Shown here: positions 16,315 through 22,154 of the stretch, one piece after another
How the letters are laid out: every line of letters starts with the position of its first letter
Numbering within the stretch: the first letter of the stretch is position 1
Assembly: GCF_023333595.1 (NCBI RefSeq)
Contig: NZ_JAIQZM010000047.1
Location: forward strand, 1-41,093
Length of the DNA: 41,093 nucleotides
Reading direction: 5' to 3'
Source: Argonema galeatum A003/A1
GTDB taxonomy: Bacteria; Cyanobacteriota; Cyanobacteriia; Cyanobacteriales; Aerosakkonemataceae
Notes under the pieces: generated by a model
What the model saw: the letters and a program-made list of their open reading frames with translations, nothing else
Told to the model about the DNA's origin: nothing
Database searches by the model: none
Made by a program: the position numbers and the translations under genes

Positions 16315-17019
16315 ATGGATATAGAAGCCATTCGTGCGGGGAAAGTTAAACAACTGCCTGGAGCAATTTTAGAAGATGAAGACCTCTCAGGCAGTAATTT
16401 GCGGGGCGTTAACCTAGCTGGCGCTAACCTAGTTGGGGCGAATTTGAGCGGTTGCAAACTCGAAGGCGCTCGTTTGGAGGGAGCTAATTTATTGAGCGCT
16501 CAATTAACAGCAGCCGATTTAAGAGCAACCCTGTTGGGTGCTAATTTGATGCAGGCAGATTTGACTGGTGCTGACTTGCGCGGAAGCAATCTGCGAGGCG
16601 CTAATTTGATGGGAGCAAAGTTAACTCAAGCATCTTTTGCTGGTGCTTTTTTGAGCGGTGCTAATTTGATGAGCGTAAACCTAAAAGGGGTAGATTTACG
16701 CGGTGCAGATTTGCGGGGTGCCAATCTCAGCGGTGCCAATTTGCAAGGTGCAGATTTGAGTCAGGCAGATTTACAAGGCGCTACTTTAAGTAATGCCAAT
16801 TTAGAAGAAGCAGATTTGCGGGGGGCAAATTTAACTGGCGCGAATTTGACTGGCGCAAATCTTCTTTGTGCTGAATTAGAAGATGCCAATTTGCTTGGTG
16901 TTAGTTTAGTAGGAGTTTGTTTAGTTGGTACTGCGTTGGCTAAGGTTGAGCCGCTACCGCAAAAGATTCAAATTCCTTTGAAGTTACCTGAGATGGAGCA
17001 TATTAAAACAGAAGATTAG
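16315..17019 (+). CDS. Pentapeptide-repeat protein
   Basis: A 234-residue protein made almost wholly of A(D/N)LxG-type pentapeptides (GANLVGANLSGCKLEGARLE and onward, about residues 28-210), which fold as a right-handed square beta-helix. The N-terminus MDIEAIRAGKVKQLPGAILE is the short cap common in cyanobacterial members. No signal peptide or other domain is visible, so it is likely cytosolic. The 8-base gap to the DICT gene implies translational coupling and possibly a joint function. Function of such proteins is largely unknown. Confidence 0.92.
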   Translation: MDIEAIRAGKVKQLPGAILEDEDLSGSNLRGVNLAGANLVGANLSGCKLEGARLEGANLLSAQLTAADLRATLLGANLMQADLTGADLRGSNLRGANLMGAKLTQASFAGAFLSGANLMSVNLKGVDLRGADLRGANLSGANLQGADLSQADLQGATLSNANLEEADLRGANLTGANLTGANLLCAELEDANLLGVSLVGVCLVGTALAKVEPLPQKIQIPLKLPEMEHIKTED

Positions 17020-17024
17020 GTAAG

Positions 17025-17150
17025 GTGGGCATTGCCCAAACTTTAGAAGCTTGTAGAGAGGATTTGCAGGATGCTTTAGAAGGATGGATTATGCTAAGTC
17101 TGCGTTTGGGTCATACTTTTCCTATTAGTGTTGCAGGGAAAAAGTTGTGA
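17025..17150 (+). pseudogene. HicB-type antitoxin, C-terminal fragment
   Basis: The frame GIAQTLEACREDLQDALEGW then IMLSLRLGHTFPISVAGKKL matches the C-terminal half of HicB-family antitoxins, which carry the TLEECRxNLxEALEGW helix. The N-terminal half is missing because the fragment starts right after the pentapeptide gene. No HicA partner is seen. Its TGA stop overlaps the GTG start of the next gene (GTGA). Confidence 0.7.
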
Positions 17151-17377
17151 AATTACAAGAAGTTTTGAACTTAGCGAAACAGCTTTCGCCTGTGGACAAG
17201 GTGCGTTTGATTCAGGAATTAGCACCTGATATAGAAAGCGAGTTAGTTTCTCATCAAATTACTCCCAGTAAATCATTATGGGGACTGTGTGCGGATCTCG
17301 GACAAGCACCTTCGGCAGATGAAATTGACGAAGCACGTCGCGAGGAATGGGGAAACTTCCCAAGGGAGGATATCTAG
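17147..17377 (+). CDS. Putative antitoxin partner of a VapC-type PIN toxin
   Basis: A 76-residue small protein starting with GTG. The N-terminal VLNLAKQLSPVDKVRLIQELAP helix is typical of antitoxins in cyanobacterial PIN-domain pairs, followed by SLWGLCADLGQAPSADEIDE and the end EEWGNFPREDI. It touches the PIN gene directly: the stop TAG is at 17375-17377 and the next start TTG is at 17378. That layout is classic for toxin-antitoxin operons. Here the toxin is truncated, so the antitoxin is orphaned. Confidence 0.7.
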   Translation: MKLQEVLNLAKQLSPVDKVRLIQELAPDIESELVSHQITPSKSLWGLCADLGQAPSADEIDEARREEWGNFPREDI

Positions 17378-17584
17378 TTGCTACGTGCTGTCGCTGATAC
17401 CCATGCGGTTATTTGGTACATTTTCGGGGATACTCGACTTAAGGTAGCGGACGCTGACGTATCTGCGATCGCTCTACAACTGCTCTCAGTGCTTCAGGAG
17501 TTAGAGAAGGATAATTCTCCAAAACTTGCTGTTCTGTCCATCCAACCGCAAATAACCCCAGCAGAAACTCAATTGATAGCCTAG
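17378..17584 (+). pseudogene. VapC-type PIN toxin, truncated
   Basis: The first 22 residues, LRAVADTHAVIWYIFGDTRL, are the start of a PIN-domain RNase toxin with the first catalytic aspartate (AVADTHAVIWY). After about nt 17445 the frame runs antisense through the opposing DUF433 gene and loses all PIN similarity, ending after 68 codons. The other acidic residues of the site are absent. It is a dead toxin created by a deletion or rearrangement. Confidence 0.75.
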
Positions 17585-17651
17585 TTCCTTTGACAACTGG
17601 TTTGCCTACCAGAATTTTTGGGTCAGAATGGATGTATTCTCCCCAGTCCAT
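17439..17651 (-). CDS. DUF433 family protein
   Basis: A 70-residue protein with the DUF433 pattern: PKILVGKPVVKGTRLSIEFL, then LFAVGWTEQQVLENYPSLTPEALRAV. DUF433 proteins are winged-helix-like and often act as antitoxins for Mut7-C/DUF5615-type toxins. No such partner follows here. The last dozen residues (ERSQIRQRPLP) differ from the usual end and lie across the junction with the broken PIN gene, so the 3' end seems to have been rewritten by the same rearrangement. It may still fold. Confidence 0.75.
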   Translation of the reverse strand: MDWGEYIHSDPKILVGKPVVKGTRLSIEFLLGLFAVGWTEQQVLENYPSLTPEALRAVVERSQIRQRPLP

Positions 17652-17757
17652 TTGTTTTACCTATCTATATTTTCATCTGCGTTCATCCGCGTACCCTTCA
17701 GGAAGGCTATCGCCTACATCTGCTTTCATCTGCGGTAAAAAAATGCAGATCTAAATT

Positions 17758-17819
17758 GTAGGGTGCGTCAAACCCCAAAATTGAATACTCCCTAATTTTA
17801 ACACACTGACGCACCCTAC
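17758..17819. repeat. 62-bp MITE-like repeat, copy 2
   Basis: GTAGGGTGCGTCA and its perfect complement are 36 bases apart. Ends and length equal copy 1 at 12816-12877; the cores differ. Confidence 0.8.
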
Positions 17820-17854
17820 TTAATCTAACTACCAACTTGCGTTAAACTAAAAAT

Positions 17855-18031
17855 ATGAGCAATTTCCCAATAGTTACGATCCAAGAAAAATTGCTGCGTC
17901 TACGCGACTTTCGCAATCAAGCTGATTACAACGATACTTGTCCAAAACTTGTAGCAAAAACTGAGGAAGCTTTAGGTTTAGCTATGCGAATTATTTCAGG
18001 CATAAGTAATTTAGAAACAGCAACAATATGA
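17855..18031 (+). CDS. Small protein of unknown function upstream of BrnA-like antitoxin
   Basis: A 58-codon frame from ATG 17855 to TGA 18031: it starts SNFPIVTIQEKLLRLRDF and contains a KLVAKTEEALGLAMRIISG helix. It ends 10 bases before the BrnA-like gene in the position where a toxin would normally be encoded. It does not look like BrnT and is short for any known toxin. It could be a degraded toxin, a genuine small partner, or a chance frame. I favour a real gene because of the tight spacing. Confidence 0.5.
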   Translation: MSNFPIVTIQEKLLRLRDFRNQADYNDTCPKLVAKTEEALGLAMRIISGISNLETATI

Positions 18032-18041
18032 GGATGAATAA

Positions 18042-18296
18042 ATGAAAGAAGAATACGATTTTAGTCAAGCAAAACGAGGCGCTATTGACCCAATACCCCC
18101 TGGTAAAACACGCATTACAATTCGCCTTGATGATGAAATTTTAGCTTGGTTTCGTGCAGAAGTCAACGCAGCCGGTGGCGGTAATTACCAAACCCTAATT
18201 AACAACGCCCTAAGCGAATACATTCAGCAGCGCAAAGAACCTTTGGCAGAAATTCTACGTCGCGTACTCCGAGAAGAGTTGCAAAGATTGTCTTGA
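18042..18296 (+). CDS. BrnA-family antitoxin
   Basis: An 84-residue protein with the BrnA/CopG pattern: KTRITIRLDDEILAWFRAEV forms the ribbon and first helix, and GGGNYQTLINNALSEYIQQR the second part. These ribbon-helix-helix proteins bind their own promoter and neutralise BrnT. No BrnT gene is present next to it; the upstream frame of 58 codons is not BrnT-like. So the antitoxin seems orphaned. Confidence 0.82.
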   Translation: MKEEYDFSQAKRGAIDPIPPGKTRITIRLDDEILAWFRAEVNAAGGGNYQTLINNALSEYIQQRKEPLAEILRRVLREELQRLS

Positions 18297-18351
18297 CGAA
18301 AGTGATTTTGGAAAAATGCGTTGACGTAGCCCGCTGTAGACATTCGCGCCT

Positions 18352-19170
18352 CTATCCCTTCGCCCGTTTCCTCATCCAAAACCCCAAAACACCCAAAAAT
18401 AGTAACCCCATCACCCCAGCTAAAGGATTTTTATCAATCCCCGTTACCCACTCAGGAACACGGTTAGAAAATCTTACCAACTGCCCTACATTAATAATGT
18501 AATAACCCCAAACTAACCCCGCGTGCAATCCAATAGATAGCCCCAGACGCCCCTTGCTTCCGCGCTTCGCCCAAACCAACGTCAACCCCAGCAGCAACAG
18601 CGCCGGAAATGTAGGCAAGGTGCGAATCATTTCTTTAAAGGACTTCAGAAAATGCAGACTGGCAAATATAATTCCATCAGCCCATAAAACTGTATTGGGA
18701 CGATAATCTCGCTGCAACTCATCCAGCAACCAACCTCGAAATACCAACTCTTCGGCAAAAGCGACACCCAAAGCACTGATAAATCCTTCTATAATTATCT
18801 TGAGTAATCGATCTGAATCCTGCCAAACAACCCAACCTAACAGTCCTTCCAGTCCAAATAGACTGAGGGTGAACAAAAGGCCAATATTCAGCCCTTTGAG
18901 AAATTCTAAGGCATTTTTCCGCGTTCTTACCAAACCATAGCTTTTGAGCAACTGAGGTTGCCGATAGATATTCTTACCCCAAATCCTCAGCAGCACAAGA
19001 AACTCGGCGAATAACAATCCCATTGTCAGGATAGTCACCAAGTTCTTGTCATTGCCCAAAAAGTAAATTGGGGCAGCCAGGGGCAACCACAGCAGCAGTA
19101 AAGTCAGCAAAAACACAGCCAGCCTTATATGGGCGGGATAGCTGGCTAAGTTAACGAGTTTAATTTCCAA
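18352..19170 (-). CDS. CPBP family intramembrane glutamic endopeptidase
   Basis: A 272-residue polytopic membrane protease of the Abi/CAAX (Rce1-like) class with about 7-8 helices. Motif 1 is EELVFRG with the catalytic glutamates E140-E141 and R145. Motif 2 FASLHF has H173, and motif 3 (GLHAGLVWG) has H216. All catalytic residues are present. Substrates of bacterial members are mostly unknown. It ends convergently with the BrnA-like gene, and clpS lies 17 bases upstream on the same strand, so the two may share a transcript. Confidence 0.92.
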   Translation of the reverse strand: MEIKLVNLASYPAHIRLAVFLLTLLLLWLPLAAPIYFLGNDKNLVTILTMGLLFAEFLVLLRIWGKNIYRQPQLLKSYGLVRTRKNALEFLKGLNIGLLFTLSLFGLEGLLGWVVWQDSDRLLKIIIEGFISALGVAFAEELVFRGWLLDELQRDYRPNTVLWADGIIFASLHFLKSFKEMIRTLPTFPALLLLGLTLVWAKRGSKGRLGLSIGLHAGLVWGYYIINVGQLVRFSNRVPEWVTGIDKNPLAGVMGLLFLGVLGFWMRKRAKG

Positions 19171-19187
19171 AAAACCCCTATTTCTGG

Positions 19188-19469
19188 CTACTCTTCAGGT
19201 TCAATAGTACTGATCAAACCATGATTTTTCAGCGTTTCGCAGTAAAACTCTGCGTGTTCTTGAGCGCAGGCAATCACCAAGGCAATCCCACTGTTGTGAG
19301 CTTCCATCATAATGCTGACCGCTTGAGGCTGGGTCAGATTTGGCACCGTTGTCAGCAATACCTGCACCACGTACTCCATCGGGTTGAAGTCATCGTTATG
19401 CAGTAGCACCCGATAACGAGGCGCAAGTTTACGAGACGTTGAACGCTTTTCAAGGGTCTCGATAGACAC
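19188..19469 (-). CDS. clpS: ATP-dependent Clp protease adaptor ClpS
   Basis: A 93-residue N-end rule adaptor that delivers N-degron substrates to ClpC/ClpA. The family signature HNDDFNPMEYVVQVLL (24-39) and EAHNSGIALVIACAQEHAEFY (56-76) are intact, including the N-degron pocket residues of the NDD and MEY parts. The start is GTG at 19469, preceded on the minus strand by AAGGAGAGG, which supports it. Cyanobacteria often have two ClpS proteins; I cannot say which this is with certainty. Confidence 0.96.
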   Translation of the reverse strand: MSIETLEKRSTSRKLAPRYRVLLHNDDFNPMEYVVQVLLTTVPNLTQPQAVSIMMEAHNSGIALVIACAQEHAEFYCETLKNHGLISTIEPEE

Positions 19470-20046
19470 TGCTTTATCCTCTCCTTAAATTCGATAAAAT
19501 TAAGCAACTCATTCAGATTTATTAGACTGACTACCGAATATCCTTGACATCCGATATTTTATGGAAAATGCAAAGTTTTCTTAGGTGTTGCTTACCTAAG
19601 CTTGCTGCCAACTTTGTGGCTTTTTATACGGTTTTAAGTAACCAAAGGCACGATTTGGGTTTTCGCTTTATAGTCCTTAATACTTATTTATACCATCGAA
19701 TCTCAGATCTAGCCACCTAAATGGCAATTTTTAGAGAAACTTGCTCGATCGATCTGGCAAGCGACATGAACAGGACTTACGCAAAAACGAAGGTTTTGCC
19801 CCCCTAGCCCCCCAAATCTGGGGGGCTAGGGGGGCGATCGCATAAGTCCTAATGAATAACAAGGCCGATCGGGCTATGCACTCAATTCCCAATAGCCGCT
19901 CTGTGAAACCCCAGCGCGATCGAGCTTTACGACCTCATACAGATCTGTAAAGCGTCGCGTCAAAATTTCCCTACGTAATCGCACTGAAGAAGGTTTGGCA
20001 GGAGCCTACTACAATAAGTAGGCAGCAAAATATACAGTTTTGTCCT
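19470..20046. other. Gene-free spacer, 577 bases
   Basis: Divergent spacer between clpS and the gene at 20047. It contains an AT-rich part near clpS and a MITE-like hairpin in the middle. No small gene is convincing. Confidence 0.55.
19772..19850. repeat. MITE-like inverted repeat with G-rich core, 79 bases
   Basis: Ends AGGACTTACGC and GCATAAGTCCT are inverted with one mismatch. The core pairs GCCCCCCTAGCCCCCC with its complement around AAATCT. This AGGACTTACGCA type is a common cyanobacterial dispersed repeat (from memory). It will form a very stable hairpin. Confidence 0.75.
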
Positions 20047-20436
20047 GTGGAGCAAGCAGCGATGATTTCTGCTATTGACTTTCAGCCCAGCCAAATAGTC
20101 TGTTTGGAGCATGAGGAGACGCGCCTATACGCAGAAGTCATTCAAATTGTGCGTCCGCGCCAGATGTGTTGGGCTCGCCCTTTGATGCTAGTAGTCCCTG
20201 AATCCTTTAGCCAGACCCATAGAGACCAGTCCACTTTGTATGATATGCGTCAAGGCGCGGATCTACTCTGGCCTTCTATTTTATTCCGAGCGGCTCTTGA
20301 TACTGAAGTAATGCCGCTTTTTACTTACCTACAGGCATCAAAAACTCAACCTGACAGTAGCCAAATGGCACACCAACAACTCCAGGATTTTGTCCGCCAA
20401 GTTTGGTTAGCCCACCAAAATAATTTTATATTTTAG
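20047..20436 (+). CDS. Conserved cyanobacterial protein of unknown function
   Basis: A 129-residue soluble protein. The start is GTG at 20047, with an ATG six codons in that may be the real one. The region FQPSQIVCLEHEETRLYAEV then QIVRPRQMCWARPLMLVV looks like a small beta-barrel, followed by DLLWPSILFRAALDTEVMPL and a helical tail. I recall relatives in many cyanobacteria without function. It faces the gene at 20461 convergently, sharing a hairpin. Confidence 0.72.
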   Translation: MEQAAMISAIDFQPSQIVCLEHEETRLYAEVIQIVRPRQMCWARPLMLVVPESFSQTHRDQSTLYDMRQGADLLWPSILFRAALDTEVMPLFTYLQASKTQPDSSQMAHQQLQDFVRQVWLAHQNNFIF

Positions 20437-20438
20437 CC

Positions 20439-20465
20439 ATTAAGATAGAAGAGTACTATCTTAAT
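20439..20465. terminator. Bidirectional hairpin between converging genes
   Basis: ATTAAGATAG and CTATCTTAAT form a perfect 10-bp stem around AAGAGTA. It lies within a few bases of both stop codons; the minus-strand stop is inside the right arm. A role in ending both transcripts is likely, although the stem is AT-rich. Confidence 0.6.
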
Positions 20466-20655
20466 AGCTAGACACCAACTGAATTCGTCCGGCATCCATC
20501 TCATCCATCAATAGTTCCAACGCTTCGTAATCAACGTCTGAGATGTAACCCAGTCGCGTCAGTTCATAGTTGATTTCATCCTCAATATCGGGAGTCAATC
20601 GCCGGATAAAGAGAGCTTTTTCTACAAGTTGACGAATCACGTTTTTAGCTTCCAC
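20461..20655 (-). CDS. Small conserved cyanobacterial protein
   Basis: A 64-residue acidic helical protein (VIRQLVEKALFIRRLTPDIE, EINYELTRLGYISDVDYEAL, ELLMDEMDAGRIQL). Small proteins with this sequence type are conserved in cyanobacteria, to my memory, but without a known role. No membrane segment is present. ATG at 20655 is followed by a full-length frame with a normal stop, and codon use fits its neighbours. Confidence 0.72.
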   Translation of the reverse strand: MEAKNVIRQLVEKALFIRRLTPDIEDEINYELTRLGYISDVDYEALELLMDEMDAGRIQLVSSY

Positions 20656-21342
20656 GGTTGGTGGGCAGAACTCCTTTATATTGCAATTTTCTGCTGTATA
20701 TTTCTAGCCGCGAGTGATCTTAAACCTTTACCATCAGTGATCTTACTCACAGCGATATTTATAAAATTTATGATTTAATTTTAAATAACTACTGGGTTGT
20801 AGCCCAGCGGACTGGTATTGGCATAGTGCCGAATCATATCCGTATTTTGTCTGCTCAAGCATATTTGGGGTTGTTTGGTCAAAGAGCTGCGTTGACCCCC
20901 TTAGTAAGTAATAGCAAATTTTCCAGGTTTCCGGAAATAGCTTTTAACTGCTGTAGACAAGAAAAGGGCTTTTGCAGCTAGGGTGCAACTATTTTTTACA
21001 ACTTTATTAGTTAATACTGATCGCACGGAGGATGCGATCGGTATTAACTCATCCTTTAGACATAAGCTAGGTTTATATTTACAGGCCAGTCTTGTTTGTA
21101 TGCAGTGGCTGTCTCCGTGAAAATACTGGCTCAGCTTTAGCTTGGCTGGGGCGATCGGGGTGGCAATTCCGTATCTTTGCATACTTTTAAGCCAGACTTC
21201 TTCCTCAAAACTTCATAAAAGTACCCATGTTGGATGAAGATTCCGTAAAAATGCCTAAAGAGAGTGGTCAACACTGACAGCTAGCATATAAAGTCGAAGG
21301 CATACAGTGAGATATTTATTTTTGGTTAAGGGAGATTGAATC
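20656..21342. other. Gene-free spacer, 687 bases
   Basis: Divergent spacer between the small gene at 20461 and the STAS gene. A 93-codon minus-strand frame (20901-21182) runs over the hairpin at 21010 and has no recognisable protein features, so it is not accepted. AT-rich promoter-like sequence lies close to both flanking genes. Confidence 0.55.
21010..21048. repeat. Strong 16-bp stem hairpin
   Basis: GTTAATACTGATCGCA pairs with TGCGATCGGTATTAAC (one G-T pair) around CGGAGGA. The loop contains GGAGGA, a ribosome-binding-like word. No T-run follows. It stands alone in the spacer about 300 bases ahead of the STAS gene. Confidence 0.7.
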
Positions 21343-21702
21343 ATGCAGACAACACTAGCATCTTCGCAAATTACACTTGTTAGACCTCACGGCCATCTCA
21401 ATGCCGCCAACGCACCTGAATTTGGAAGACACCTAACAGCAGCTATTACCTCCGAGCGCAAAGCTAGAGTGCTGGTTGACATGGAGGACGTAGAATCCCT
21501 TGACAGTGCTGGCTTGATGGTATTGGTTTCTGCCCTAACTCTAGCGCAGCGCCAAAACCAGAGATTTAGTCTGTGTTGTCTTTCACCTTCAATTCGGATT
21601 ATCTTTGAGTTGACTCAGTTGGACAGAGTGTTTGAGATTTTTGAAAGTCGCACCGTTTTTGAAGCTACAATAGATCTGTTGGCAACAAATTTGGCTGCCT
21701 AG
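21343..21702 (+). CDS. STAS-domain anti-sigma factor antagonist
   Basis: A 119-residue single STAS domain of the SpoIIAA/RsbV type. The phosphorylatable serine is S55 in SLDSAGLMVLVSAL. The preceding strand ARVLVDMEDV and the last helix FEATIDLLATNL are normal. Such proteins are controlled by phosphorylation from an anti-sigma kinase and a PP2C phosphatase, neither of which is next to it. In cyanobacteria they take part in partner-switching pathways. AAGGGAGATTGA precedes the ATG. Confidence 0.92.
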   Translation: MQTTLASSQITLVRPHGHLNAANAPEFGRHLTAAITSERKARVLVDMEDVESLDSAGLMVLVSALTLAQRQNQRFSLCCLSPSIRIIFELTQLDRVFEIFESRTVFEATIDLLATNLAA

Positions 21703-22154
21703 CTCATATACCATCAATACAATTTCGATCGATAGTTGAGGATGATAGCAAAAATCTGACCGTGCCTTACCTGTTTTTTGACCTGTTTTGGGGTTGAAGC
21801 AGAGTTTTGGCATGAAAAAGCGGAGCTTCCGTTTGCCCAATATTTAGTATTTGTAGTAGCTCCGCATTCCCCAAGATCGTAATGAAGGAAAAATAAATGA
21901 TTTTTACTGGGGAATGCGGAGCCTTGGCCTCGAAGATAAAGCAAGGGCCTTGAAAGCGTTGCATTTATAAAAAAGTTTTAACATACCTTGTACCTCAAAG
22001 CCATAGAATCAGGCTCAGGCTTTGTGCCGACAAAAGTGTAGAAAATTTTTATCTTAACTTCCCAACCTTGTCAGCGATAACAGCAAGTATGATGAATGGA
22101 TAGGGCAGACACACTACAAATGCCTTGTCGCTTAAATCAAACCAGAGTTTTATC
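21703..22154. other. Gene-free spacer, 452 bases
   Basis: Contains one long-armed inverted repeat at 21859-21922 and AT-rich sequence. Three overlapping minus-strand frames here have no protein character and are rejected. Confidence 0.55.
21859..21922. repeat. Inverted repeat with 15-bp perfect arms
   Basis: GCTCCGCATTCCCCA and its exact complement are separated by 34 bases of AT-rich sequence. Looks like a small MITE. A half copy of the word (GCGGAGCTTCCG) occurs just upstream at about 21820, itself a near palindrome. Confidence 0.7.

Noticed and set aside
20790..20870. Sequence with GTTGTAGCCCAGCGG considered as a tRNA
   Set aside because: No cloverleaf with a T-arm GGTTCRA and matching acceptor stem can be formed.
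20901..21182. 93-codon minus-strand frame in the spacer before the STAS gene
   Set aside because: It runs through the 21010-21048 hairpin and shows no conserved-protein features.
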